Source: Kocuria sp. (GTDB lineage: Bacteria > Actinomycetota > Actinomycetes > Actinomycetales > Micrococcaceae). From it: a stretch of DNA of 50,630 bases. This document shows positions 26,101-35,107 of this stretch, in pieces. The translations under genes were made by a program, and so were the position numbers. Positions within the stretch are counted from its first letter, which is position 1. Each line of letters opens with the position of its first letter. The DNA lies in assembly GCA_030454085.1 (NCBI GenBank), contig JAKDJD010000019.1, positions 1 to 50,630 of the forward strand, given 5' to 3'. The notes under the pieces were generated by a model, which was not told where the DNA came from, did no database searches, and saw only the letters and a program-made list of their open reading frames with translations.

Positions 26101-27769
26101 CCGACGACACGGCGAGACAACGAACCGGGCCCCGCGGGCCGCCGTGGTCGGTGGCGGCGTCGCCGGGCTGGCGACGTCGATCCTGCTGGCCCAAGAAGGC
26201 TACGCGGTGACCGTCTGGGAGAAGAACAGCGTGGTCGGCGGCCGTGCCGGAACCCTCCGGGCGGACGGTTTCCGCTGGGACCGCGGCCCCTCCTGGTATC
26301 TGATGCCGGACGCTTTCGAGCATTTCTACCGGCTTCTTGGTACGTCCGCCGACCGCGAGCTCGACCTCGTTCCGCTCAACGATCCGGCGTACCGCGTGTA
26401 CTCCGGGGACCACGAACCCGTCGACGTCGTCTCCGGGGAGGACGCGGCCGTCGAACTCTTCGAGAGCATCGAACCCGGTGCCGGAGCGAGGCTGAAGAAG
26501 TACCTCTCGGAAGCCGCCGAAACCTACCGGCTCGCGGTCGCGAAGTTCCTGTACACCACGTTTTCCACGCCACGATTCGCCCTCGACCCCGAGATTCTGC
26601 GCCGGGTTCCCCGGCTGATGACTCTGCTGCTCGGATCCATGCACGGTGCCGTGTCCCGGCGGTTCAAGGATCCGCGACTTCGGCAGATCCTGACCTACCC
26701 GGCCGTCTTCCTGTCGAACCAGCCCCGGAAGACCCCGGCGATGTATGGGCTCATGAGCCACACTGACCTGGTCCAAGGGGTCCTGTACCCGCAAGGCGGG
26801 TTCGGGACCTTCGTCGATTCTCTCGTCCGGCTGGCCGAGGAGGCCGGCGTCGAGATCCGGACCGGGACGGAAGTCCTGGGGATCGACACGGTGCCCACGG
26901 ACCGGCCTCGAGGCTCCGCAGGACGCCGACGGAACACCGCGGCCCGGCGGGGGAGCCCCTCGGCCCGAGCCAACGGAGTCCGCGTCAGGGGTGCCGACGG
27001 CCAGGAGCGGAATGAGGCGGCGGACGTCGTCGTCTCGGCCGCCGACCTGCACCACACCGAGACGTCCCTTCTGCCGCGCGGGCTCCGGTCGCGCCCCGAA
27101 AACACGTGGAAGCTCAGAAACCCCGGTATCGGATGCGTTCTGGCCTACCTGGGGGTCGACGGGGAATTGCCCCAACTGGCCCACCACACCCTGGTGTTCA
27201 GCAAGGACTGGGACCCGGACTTCCGCGCGATCTTCGGGGCGGGGTCCGGTTCCACCGGTCCGGCCCGGGGCAGCCATTCCGAATCGGTGTACGTGTGCCG
27301 GCCTTCGGCGACTGACCCGTCGGTCGCACCCGCCGGCAAGGAGAATCTCTTCGTGCTGATCCCGGTCCCGGCCCGCTCCGACGGTCCGGCGTCCGGGGAG
27401 CCCACAGTGGAGAGGATCGTCGATCAGGTGATCGATCTGATCGGTCGCCGGACCGGCATACCCGACCTCGCCGAACGCATCGTCTCTCGTCACACTGCTG
27501 GCCCAGGTGACTTCGAAACCGAGTACCACGCATGGCGGGGCAACGCGCTGGGCCTGGCCCACACATTGGGCCAGTCGGCCTTCCTCCGCGGGTCCAACGC
27601 CTCCCGCAAAGTCCAAGGCCTGTATTACGCGGGCTCGACCACGGCCCCCGGCGTCGGACTGCCCATGTGCCTGATCTCCGCCGAGAACGTGATCAAGCGG
27701 TTGCGTGGGGACACATCGCCCGGGCCGTTGCCCGAGCAGGACACCACGGAGAAGACCCGTAGGGGCTGA
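26090..27769 (+). CDS. crtI: Phytoene desaturase (lycopene-forming)
   Basis: The 559-residue FAD enzyme of the CrtI family desaturates phytoene stepwise to lycopene. The N-terminal dinucleotide motif is GGGVAGLATSILLA (21-34), followed by VWEKNSVVGGRAGTLRADGFRWDRGPS. The C-terminal GLYYAGSTTAPGVGLPMCLISAENV is the family signature. The GTG start has AGGAG 7 nt upstream within crtB. An Arg/Ser-rich insert at about 269-295 is not usual for the family. It ends 14 nt before the convergent ABC gene. Confidence 0.96.
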   Translation: MVSDRRHGETTNRAPRAAVVGGGVAGLATSILLAQEGYAVTVWEKNSVVGGRAGTLRADGFRWDRGPSWYLMPDAFEHFYRLLGTSADRELDLVPLNDPAYRVYSGDHEPVDVVSGEDAAVELFESIEPGAGARLKKYLSEAAETYRLAVAKFLYTTFSTPRFALDPEILRRVPRLMTLLLGSMHGAVSRRFKDPRLRQILTYPAVFLSNQPRKTPAMYGLMSHTDLVQGVLYPQGGFGTFVDSLVRLAEEAGVEIRTGTEVLGIDTVPTDRPRGSAGRRRNTAARRGSPSARANGVRVRGADGQERNEAADVVVSAADLHHTETSLLPRGLRSRPENTWKLRNPGIGCVLAYLGVDGELPQLAHHTLVFSKDWDPDFRAIFGAGSGSTGPARGSHSESVYVCRPSATDPSVAPAGKENLFVLIPVPARSDGPASGEPTVERIVDQVIDLIGRRTGIPDLAERIVSRHTAGPGDFETEYHAWRGNALGLAHTLGQSAFLRGSNASRKVQGLYYAGSTTAPGVGLPMCLISAENVIKRLRGDTSPGPLPEQDTTEKTRRG

Positions 27770-27783
27770 CAGCGCCGTTTCGT

Positions 27784-29727
27784 CTACGCGGACCCGTGCT
27801 CCTCCGTGGGATCGTCCACGGCGACGTCGGGCATGGCGAACTGGGCCTCGTAGAGCGCATGGTACGCACCCCGCCGGGAGATGAGCTGCGCATGATCGCC
27901 CTGTTCCACGATGCGTCCGCCTTCCATGACCACGATGGTGTCCGCCTCCCGGATGGTCGAGAGACGGTGCGCAATCACGAACGAGGTACGGGAAGCGCGC
28001 AAGACCGACATGGCCTGCTGAACCAGGAGCTCGGTCCGTGTGTCCACCGAGGATGTGGCCTCGTCCAGAATCAGGACCGACGGATCGGCGATGAACGCCC
28101 GGGCGATGGTGATCAACTGTCGCTCTCCCGCAGAGACCGTGCCGCCTTCTTGGTCGATCACGGTCTCGTACCCCTCGGGAAGGGCATGGACAAAGCGATC
28201 CACATAGGTCGCCTTCGCCGCGTCGATGACCTCCTCGTCCGTGGCGTCGAGGCGTCCATAACGGATGTTCTCCATGATCGATCCCTCGAAGAGCACGGCG
28301 TCCTGGAGCACCATCCCGGTTGCGGCACGAAGGCGATGTCGGCTCATCTCCCGGGTGTCGACGCCGTCGAGGAGAATGGATCCGGAATCGATGTCATAGA
28401 ACCGCATGATGAGGTTGACCAACGTGGTCTTGCCGGCCCCCGTGGGGCCCACAATAGCGACCGTCTGCCCAGGGGCCGCCGTGAGGCTCAGGTCCCGGAT
28501 CAGGTCCCGATCGGGCACGTAGGAGAAGCCCACGTGGGAGAACTCGATGTGGCCGCCCGCGCGTCCTGTGTGCTCGTTCTCCGTTCCGGGACGGTCCGGA
28601 ACCTGCTCCCGCTCGTCGAGCACCTCGTACAGGCGTTCCGCGCTCGCGACGCCTGACTGGAGCATGTTGGCCATGCCCGCGATCTCGCCCAGGGGCTGGT
28701 TGAATTCGCGCGAGTACTGGATGAATGCCGTGGCGCCGCCCAGACTCAACTGACCGCTCGCGACCTTGAGCCCGCCCAGCACGGCAATTCCGACATAGCC
28801 GAGGTAGGAGACGAACTGCATGATCGGCATCATCGCCCCGGAGAGGAACTGTGCCTTGAACGAGGCGCGATAGACCTTCTCATTGTGGTCATCGAAAATT
28901 CTGTCCATGTCCTCGGTGCGGCCGTACACCGTGATGAGGTCATGGCCCGTGAAGGACTCCTCGATGTGGCTGTTGAGCTCGCCCGTGGACTTCCACTGGG
29001 CCGCGTACAGTTGCTGGCTGCGTTTGCCGATGATCCCGACCACCAGGGCCGAAATCGGGATCGCAACCAGAGCCACCAGCGCCAGCTGCCACGAGAGCAC
29101 AAACATCATGACCGCCACGCCGATGACCATCATGACGGCGGCAAACAGGCTGGCCAGGGCCTGTTGGAGGGCCTGCTGCACGTTGTCGACGTCATTCGTC
29201 GTCCGGGAGAGAATGTCTCCGCGCGAGTGGGTGTCGAAGTAGCTCAGCGGCAGATTGTTGATCTTGGCCTCGACCCGGCGCCTCATGTCGTAGACCACGT
29301 GCATCACGATGTCGTTGAGCATGCGCCCCTGGATCCAGAGAAATATGCCCGAAAGAACATACATGCCGAGCACGATGCAGAGTGTCGTGCCGAGCTCCGG
29401 AAAGTCGATGCCGCGACCGGGCACGAAGTCCACCGCGGTCAGCATGTCCGCCATCTGGCCCTTGCCCTGCGCCCGGAGCCCGCTCACGACGTCGTCTGGG
29501 TTGGTCCCGGCAGGCATGTCGGCCCCGATGACCCCGGCGAAGAGCAGATCCATGGCGCGACCCAGCACCCTGGGCGCGATCACGTTGAGGACGACCGAGC
29601 CCACGAGCAGGGCGGTCATGATGACCATCTGCCAGGGGTGCCGGCCGAGCTCGCGGACGAGGCGGAGAGCGGTGGGCCAGAACGCCTTGGCCGGCGTGGG
29701 CTCGGGTCCCACGGGGTTCTCGCTCAT
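27784..29727 (-). CDS. ABC exporter half-transporter, catalytically canonical subunit
   Basis: The 647-residue half-transporter has six membrane helices (about 20-350) and a C-terminal ATPase domain. Walker A is GPTGAGKTT, the signature is VSAGERQ instead of LSGGQ, Walker B plus catalytic Glu is LILDEATSSVD, and the switch His is in IAHRLST. A large insert between helices 1 and 2 (about 64-100) is noted. It overlaps the upstream partner by 4 nt (ATGA), so the two form a heterodimer of the TM287/288 or BmrCD type. The substrate is unknown; multidrug or lipid export is common in this group. Confidence 0.93.
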   Translation of the reverse strand: MSENPVGPEPTPAKAFWPTALRLVRELGRHPWQMVIMTALLVGSVVLNVIAPRVLGRAMDLLFAGVIGADMPAGTNPDDVVSGLRAQGKGQMADMLTAVDFVPGRGIDFPELGTTLCIVLGMYVLSGIFLWIQGRMLNDIVMHVVYDMRRRVEAKINNLPLSYFDTHSRGDILSRTTNDVDNVQQALQQALASLFAAVMMVIGVAVMMFVLSWQLALVALVAIPISALVVGIIGKRSQQLYAAQWKSTGELNSHIEESFTGHDLITVYGRTEDMDRIFDDHNEKVYRASFKAQFLSGAMMPIMQFVSYLGYVGIAVLGGLKVASGQLSLGGATAFIQYSREFNQPLGEIAGMANMLQSGVASAERLYEVLDEREQVPDRPGTENEHTGRAGGHIEFSHVGFSYVPDRDLIRDLSLTAAPGQTVAIVGPTGAGKTTLVNLIMRFYDIDSGSILLDGVDTREMSRHRLRAATGMVLQDAVLFEGSIMENIRYGRLDATDEEVIDAAKATYVDRFVHALPEGYETVIDQEGGTVSAGERQLITIARAFIADPSVLILDEATSSVDTRTELLVQQAMSVLRASRTSFVIAHRLSTIREADTIVVMEGGRIVEQGDHAQLISRRGAYHALYEAQFAMPDVAVDDPTEEHGSA

Positions 29728-31481
29728 GACGTCTCCTCTGCGGAGAGCTGGGATTCCACAATCTCCCGGTAGGTCGGCGACTCCTCCAGGAGCTCCTGGT
29801 GGGTTCCCCGCGCGATGACGTGGCCGGCGTCGATCACGAGGATCTGATCGGCCTCGGTGATGGTCGAGACGCGTTGCGCGACGATGACGAGCGTCGCGTT
29901 CGACGTCACCGGGCGCAGCGCTTCGCGGAGCCTGGCATCGGTCGCGACGTCGAGGGCCGAGAAGGAGTCGTCAAAGAGGTACACGAGGGGGTCGGCCACC
30001 AAAGCGCGCGCGATGCAGAGACGTTGCCGCTGGCCACCGGATACATCGGTGCCGCCTTGGGCGATGGCCGAATCCAGGCCGACGGCGCGGGAATCGCCGT
30101 CGCCCGTGACCCGGTCGCGAACGAAGTCGTCCGCCTGGGCGATGCGCAACGCCTCCCACAACTCGTCGTCGGTGGCCTCGGAATTGCCGAAGCGCAGGTT
30201 GCTCGCGACCGTTCCCGAGAAGAGGTACGGCTTCTGCGGCACGACGCCGACCCGACGCGTGATCTCGGATTTGTCGAGATCGCGAACGTCGGTTCCGTCG
30301 AGCAGAACGGCCCCCTCGGTCGCATCGTGGAGCCTGGGTATCAGGTGCAGCGCCGTGGTCTTGCCAGCCCCGGTCGAACCGATGATCGCGGTGGTCGTTC
30401 CCGGTTCGGCGCGAAAATCCAGCCCGGAGAGCACCGGGTCCTCGGCCCCTGGATAACGGAAATCGACATTCCGGAACTCGACGACCCCGCGATGCTCCTG
30501 AGGCGGGACGGTGCGCTCGGGCGGCCCGACGGCGGGAACGGTCTCGAGGACATCACCCACGCGCCGCGCGCAGATGATCGCACGCGGGAACATCATGGCC
30601 ATGAACGATCCCATCATCACGGCGAGCAGGATCTGCATCAGGTACTGGAGAAAAGCGGTCAACGAACCGATCTCGACCTGGCCGGCCTCGACCCGGTGGC
30701 CTCCGAACCAGAGAACAGCCACCTCGGCGCCGTGCAGCACGATCGTCAGCAACGGCCCCATGAGCACGAAGACGCGTCCGATCGTGACCGAGACGTCGGT
30801 GACCTGGCGGTTCGACGAGTCGAAGCGCCGGGTCTCGTACGGCTCCCTCACGAACGCCCGGACCACTCGGATGCCCATGATCTGCTCGCGCAGCACGCCG
30901 TTGATCCTGTCGATCTTGCCCTGCATGACCGAGAACAGCGGGACCAGGCGGCGAATCAGGAAAGTCATCAGGACCACGACCACGATCGCCGCCGCGAGCA
31001 CGAGCCACGAGAGCCCGGCGTCCTCCTGAACGGCCATGATGACGCCGCCGATCACCATCAGGGGCAGCGTGACCATGAAATTCAGGATCATGAGGAACAG
31101 CATCTCGACTTGGTGCACGTCGTTGGTTCCGCGGGTGATCAGTGTCGGTGCGCCGTATTGCGTGACTTCCTGGGCGCCGAAACGGTCCACCGAGGTGTAC
31201 ACGCCAGATCGGAGGTCACGGCCCAAACCCATCGAGGCCTGCGCACCGAAGTACACCGCCGAAACCGCGGAGACGATCTGGGCCAGCGCGACCAGGAGCA
31301 TGATCCCGCCGGTGCGCCAAATGTAATCGGTGTCCCCCGTGGCCACGCCCTCGTCGATGATGCGGGCATTGAGGCTGGGGAGGTACAGGATGGCCAGCAC
31401 GGAGACCAACTGGAGCATGACGACGGCGACCATATGGCCCCGATAGGGCCTGGTGTACCGGCGAAGGAGTGTGAAGAGCAT
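29724..31481 (-). CDS. ABC exporter half-transporter, degenerate-site subunit
   Basis: The 585-residue partner half-transporter is taken from ATG 31481 (MLFTLLRRYTRPYRG), the usual family start; a longer TTG frame to 31541 is unlikely. After six helices the ATPase domain has Walker A GSTGAGKTT and a canonical signature DVSGGQRQR. The catalytic Glu is replaced by Asp (YLFDDSFSALD) and the switch His by Gln (IVAQRVS). Such a degenerate site is the hallmark of asymmetric heterodimeric exporters. It is the first gene of the pair and lies downstream of galK on the same strand. Confidence 0.92.
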   Translation of the reverse strand: MLFTLLRRYTRPYRGHMVAVVMLQLVSVLAILYLPSLNARIIDEGVATGDTDYIWRTGGIMLLVALAQIVSAVSAVYFGAQASMGLGRDLRSGVYTSVDRFGAQEVTQYGAPTLITRGTNDVHQVEMLFLMILNFMVTLPLMVIGGVIMAVQEDAGLSWLVLAAAIVVVVLMTFLIRRLVPLFSVMQGKIDRINGVLREQIMGIRVVRAFVREPYETRRFDSSNRQVTDVSVTIGRVFVLMGPLLTIVLHGAEVAVLWFGGHRVEAGQVEIGSLTAFLQYLMQILLAVMMGSFMAMMFPRAIICARRVGDVLETVPAVGPPERTVPPQEHRGVVEFRNVDFRYPGAEDPVLSGLDFRAEPGTTTAIIGSTGAGKTTALHLIPRLHDATEGAVLLDGTDVRDLDKSEITRRVGVVPQKPYLFSGTVASNLRFGNSEATDDELWEALRIAQADDFVRDRVTGDGDSRAVGLDSAIAQGGTDVSGGQRQRLCIARALVADPLVYLFDDSFSALDVATDARLREALRPVTSNATLVIVAQRVSTITEADQILVIDAGHVIARGTHQELLEESPTYREIVESQLSAEETS

Positions 31482-31638
31482 GGTCACCCGGGGATCGTTC
31501 CAGCAGGAGACCACGGAACTTCGTCCGTCGAGGGGGGGCAATCACAGGCCTCGGCTGGTCATTGAATTTTGAATGGACGGACTGTTCCCAGGAAACCAGA
31601 GGCTCCGCGCAGGGTCAACGGTACGACCCGGAGCGGAG

Positions 31639-32964
31639 CTAGACGTCCCGCCGCGCGGCCTCGGACGGCAGGGCCTCGAGGAATTCGGGGGGAGCGAAAC
31701 CGGCGTCGGCGAAGGCGTCTGCGACGGCCGAGGCGACGGCTTCCATCTGCTCCCGCCGGACCAGCGCGATCGCCGATCCGCCGAAGCCGCCGCCCGTCAT
31801 GCGGGCGCCCAGGGCCCCGGCCGTGCGAGCGGCGTCGACCGCCGCGTCCAGCTCAGGGCTGCTGACCCGGTAGTCGTCCCGCAGGGAATCGTGGGAGCCG
31901 TTGAGGATCTCCCCGAGCGAGGCCCAGGCCGGGTCTCCGGCCGGGGGCTCGGCATCGGCGAAGAGACCGACGCACTTCTGGGTCCTGAGGACCTCGGTCC
32001 ATACGTGGCGCACGAGTCCGCGCATCGAGGCCTCGGTGTGGCCATCGGGTATGTCTCGGGTGCCACTCTCCACGGCCGCGTCCCACTCGCGCAGAAGGCG
32101 CTGGACGTCGTCGTCGGTGGGTACCTCATCCAGCGCGTCGCGCAGGGTCGGGACGTCGAGAGCTCGTGCCGCGCTGTCGCATCCTTCGCGCCTCTGGGCA
32201 TATTGGCCGTCCACGAGGCGGTGCGGTGCACGCGTGTCGATGACCAGCAGGGACAGGCCGGCCGAGGCGACGTCGATCTGCAGCGGCCTGGACGAGAAGT
32301 CCCGGCAGTCGATCGTCAGCACGGAGCCCTCCTGGGCCCGCAGCGAGATCGACTGGTCCATGCCACCCGTGCTTGCACCGGCGATCTCGTTCTCGGCAAG
32401 AATGCAAGCGGTCGCCAGTCGAGCGCGTCCTTCGTCGGATGATGCCAGGAGCGGGCGGTCGGCTTCTTCCCGCGACGCCAGGGCGTCGAAGGCCAAGGCG
32501 ACCGAACACTCCAGTGCCGCGGAGGAGGACAACCCGGCGCCCAAGGGAACGGACGAGCAGATTGCGAGGTCTGCCCCGGGGATCTCGACCCCGTTCGCCC
32601 CAGACCCGAGGGATTCGTGCGCCATCGCCCACGGCACCCCGAACACGTAGGAGGTCCACCCGTGGACCCGACCCGGGGCGACGTCGTCCGGATTCGTGAC
32701 CACGGGGTCGCCCGGTTCCTCGGCGGAGGTCACGCGAACCCGCCGATCCTCCCGTGGAGCGACCGCGACGTAGGTCCGGTGCGGCAGAGCCAAGGGGACC
32801 ACCGTTCCGCCGTTGTAGTCCACGTGCTCGCCGATCAGATTGACGCGACCGGGGGCAGAAAAGACGGCCCACGGTTCGGAGCCGTAGGTTTCCCGGAACA
32901 GGGAGCGGGCGGCGTCGATCTGTTCGCGTGCATCGGGGGCGGGCTTCCAGACGAGCTCGCTCAT
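31639..32964 (-). CDS. galK: Galactokinase
   Basis: The 441-residue GHMP kinase phosphorylates alpha-D-galactose at C1 in the Leloir pathway. The galactose signature is GRVNLIGEHVDYNGG (39-53), the ATP motif is PLGAGLSSSAA (about 140), and GARMTGGGFGGSAIAL is the third GHMP motif. It overlaps the galT stop by 4 nt (ATGA), so it is translationally coupled. Third gene of the deoR-galT-galK operon. About 160 nt separate it from the ABC genes, without an obvious terminator. Confidence 0.96.
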   Translation of the reverse strand: MSELVWKPAPDAREQIDAARSLFRETYGSEPWAVFSAPGRVNLIGEHVDYNGGTVVPLALPHRTYVAVAPREDRRVRVTSAEEPGDPVVTNPDDVAPGRVHGWTSYVFGVPWAMAHESLGSGANGVEIPGADLAICSSVPLGAGLSSSAALECSVALAFDALASREEADRPLLASSDEGRARLATACILAENEIAGASTGGMDQSISLRAQEGSVLTIDCRDFSSRPLQIDVASAGLSLLVIDTRAPHRLVDGQYAQRREGCDSAARALDVPTLRDALDEVPTDDDVQRLLREWDAAVESGTRDIPDGHTEASMRGLVRHVWTEVLRTQKCVGLFADAEPPAGDPAWASLGEILNGSHDSLRDDYRVSSPELDAAVDAARTAGALGARMTGGGFGGSAIALVRREQMEAVASAVADAFADAGFAPPEFLEALPSEAARRDV

Positions 32965-34088
32965 GGTGCCACCTCTCTGAATCGCTGGGCGATCCGTTCG
33001 GGGGTCGTGTCGCTGATCCAGGCGGCCATCGCCGATTCGGAACCGGCCAGGTACTTCATCTTGCCGGGGGCTCGCAGCAGGGAGAACACATGGAGTCGCA
33101 TGCGGGAGATGTCCTCGCCGCCGCGGACTGGGACCTGGTGCCAGGCCGAGATGTACGGCAACTGTTCGATGCCATCGAAGAAGCGATCCAGGCGGCCCAG
33201 GAGGTCCAGGTAGAGGTCTGCCAACTCGTCCTTTTCACGGTCGCTCAATTCCGTGAAGTCGCGGGCCGCCCGTCGGGGAACGACCATGAACTCGACCGGC
33301 CATTTGGCCGCGAACGGGACATACGCGACCCAGTGGGCGGTCTCGGTGATGATGCGGTCCCCGGCCTCGAGCTCGGCGTCCAGGACGTCGGCGATCAGGT
33401 CCCCTCCCGTGGATGCTTTCCACTGCTCGGCGCTGCGCTGAACCGCGGCCGTATGGGGAGGCACATACGAATACGCGTAAATCTGACCGTGCGGGTGATG
33501 GAGGGTCACCCCGATCTCCTCACCCCGGTTCTCGAAGGGAACCACTTGGACGACGCCGTCGAGCGCCGACAGCTCCCGGGTGCGGTGCGTCCAGGCTTCG
33601 ATCACGGTCCGGGCACGGCGGTGGCCCAGGCGGGCGAAGGATCCCGCCTGCTCCGAGGTGAAGCAGACGACCTCGCACCGCCCTGCGGGCGAGGTTTCCC
33701 GGAACAAAGGCTCGTCGCGGTAGGTCTCGAGCGGTCCCTGGAGCGAGGGGAATCGGTTCTCGAAGACGACGACGTCGTACTCCGGCTCCGGAACCTCGGA
33801 CGGGACGGTTCCCTGTCCCGCCGGGGCCAGGGGGTCCTCATCCGCCGGTGGCAGGAAAGTGCGGTTCATCCGATGGGCCGCGATCGTGACGTGGTCGCCG
33901 GTCAGCGGGTCGACCCGGATACTCGCCGACTCGGGCGGGGGAGACTGTCGGGGTTCGAGCGGCCTCGGGTCGTGGATCGACCGTGTGCGCTCGCCCGAAA
34001 GATAGGGCTCGGAGTCGTCGAAGAAAATGATGTCCCGCCCATCGGCGAGGAGCCCACGGGTCACGCGGGGCTGAATATCATCCGTCAT
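32961..34088 (-). CDS. galT: Galactose-1-phosphate uridylyltransferase
   Basis: The 375-residue HIT-superfamily enzyme exchanges UMP between UDP-glucose and galactose-1-phosphate. The active-site HPHGQ is at 198-202, with the nucleophilic His200. Other family blocks are FENRFPSLQGPLETYRDEPLF and WPVEFMVVPRR. The N-terminus (about 55 residues before the DPLTGDHVTIA block) is somewhat longer than usual. It overlaps deoR by 4 nt and galK by 4 nt. galE, needed to close the pathway, is not in the window. Confidence 0.96.
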   Translation of the reverse strand: MTDDIQPRVTRGLLADGRDIIFFDDSEPYLSGERTRSIHDPRPLEPRQSPPPESASIRVDPLTGDHVTIAAHRMNRTFLPPADEDPLAPAGQGTVPSEVPEPEYDVVVFENRFPSLQGPLETYRDEPLFRETSPAGRCEVVCFTSEQAGSFARLGHRRARTVIEAWTHRTRELSALDGVVQVVPFENRGEEIGVTLHHPHGQIYAYSYVPPHTAAVQRSAEQWKASTGGDLIADVLDAELEAGDRIITETAHWVAYVPFAAKWPVEFMVVPRRAARDFTELSDREKDELADLYLDLLGRLDRFFDGIEQLPYISAWHQVPVRGGEDISRMRLHVFSLLRAPGKMKYLAGSESAMAAWISDTTPERIAQRFREVAP

Positions 34089-34885
34089 GATGCAATGACC
34101 ACCTTGTCGATCTTCTCTTGCATGAATTCCAGGGCGTCCTCAGGCAGGCCGGGGCTCGTGATGACGACGTCGATCTCCGACCAATCGGCGAAGCCCGCCA
34201 AGCCCGTGATGCCCCACTTGGTGTGATCGAAGACGGCGACCACGGTGCGGGCCGAACGGACGAGGGCCCTGTTGGTGCGTGCCTCGGCGAGGTTGGGCGT
34301 TGTCAGTCCGGCATCCCCGGCACCGTGGGCTCCCAGGAACAGGATGTCCACGTGGAGGTACCCCAGGGTCGCATCCGCCAGGGGGCCGACCAGGGCATCC
34401 GAGGGCGTGCGCTCGCCGCCTGTGAGGAGCACCTGGTGGGGATCGGAGGCTTTCTCGCGGTCCGCCTCGGGGCCGGCTTGGGACCTGAAGAATTCGTCTG
34501 CGACCGGAAGCGAATTGGTCAGCACGGTCAGGCGGGACGGTTCCGGCCGGCCCGTGACCTCCTGGGCTATCCGGGTGCACGTGGTCCCTGCGGAGAATCC
34601 GATCGACTGGTTGGCTCCGACCATGTCCGCCGCCGCCCGCGCGATGGCTCCTTTGGCCTCCGAATTCAGCGACATCTTTTCCGAGTACGCGGGCTCAAGG
34701 GTCGACGTCGTGGATTCGGCACCACCGTGGATTCTGGTCAGCAGGCCCTGCTCGTCCAGCTCGGCCAGGTCCCGTCGCACGGTCATGGGGGAGACATCCA
34801 GCAGCCGGGAGAGGTCCTGGACATGGGCGGCTCCGTTTTGCTGGACCTCGTGAAGGATGCGCCTCTTGCGCTGTTCGGCGAGCAT
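34085..34885 (-). CDS. DeoR-family transcriptional regulator of the galactose locus
   Basis: The 266-residue regulator has an N-terminal winged helix-turn-helix (about 5-55: LAEQRKRRILHEVQQNG, VSPMTVRRDLAELDEQG) and a C-terminal sugar-phosphate sensor domain. IGFSAGTTCTRIAQ is the phosphate-binding loop and HVDILFLGAHGAG a family block. I start at ATG 34885, 5 nt after AAAGG; GTG 34891 is possible. It heads the deoR-galT-galK operon and is divergent from the symporter gene, so it most likely controls both, with a galactose-derived phosphate as inducer (inferred). Confidence 0.92.
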   Translation of the reverse strand: MLAEQRKRRILHEVQQNGAAHVQDLSRLLDVSPMTVRRDLAELDEQGLLTRIHGGAESTTSTLEPAYSEKMSLNSEAKGAIARAAADMVGANQSIGFSAGTTCTRIAQEVTGRPEPSRLTVLTNSLPVADEFFRSQAGPEADREKASDPHQVLLTGGERTPSDALVGPLADATLGYLHVDILFLGAHGAGDAGLTTPNLAEARTNRALVRSARTVVAVFDHTKWGITGLAGFADWSEIDVVITSPGLPEDALEFMQEKIDKVVIAS

Positions 34886-35006
34886 GAGCACCTTTCCGCG
34901 GATGCTGACGGGTGAGCGTCACACAGTATGTCACGAAAAGATCTGAAGTGAACAAAAAAGAACATGCTCGGCGTGCCGCTCTTGCGGCCCATGTCACCGA
35001 CAAATG

Positions 35007-35034
35007 TTGACAAGGTCACGTGTCCGTGTAGGCT
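35007..35034 (+). promoter_or_regulatory. Candidate promoter of the symporter operon
   Basis: TTGACA (35007-35012) and TAGGCT (35029-35034) are separated by 16 nt, a near-consensus housekeeping promoter, about 75 nt before the symporter start codon. It lies in the 222-nt region divergent from the DeoR gene. Confidence 0.6.
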
Positions 35035-35064
35035 GAGCTCCAGAATTCAACAATTACGAACAGT

Positions 35065-35084
35065 AACGCACATGAGTGTGCGTT
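35065..35084. promoter_or_regulatory. Palindrome, candidate DeoR operator
   Basis: AACGCACA and TGTGCGTT form a perfect 8-bp dyad with a 4-nt spacer. It sits about 30 nt downstream of the proposed -10 box and 10 nt before the AGGAGG of the symporter gene, a place where a bound repressor would block transcription. Assigning it to the DeoR protein is inference. Confidence 0.45.
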
Positions 35085-35107
35085 CCCGATACTCCAGGAG
35101 GCAAGCG

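Noticed and set aside
29799..31565. 588-codon plus-strand open frame
   Set aside because: It is antisense to the first ABC half-transporter; the product is an Asp/His/Arg-rich shadow.
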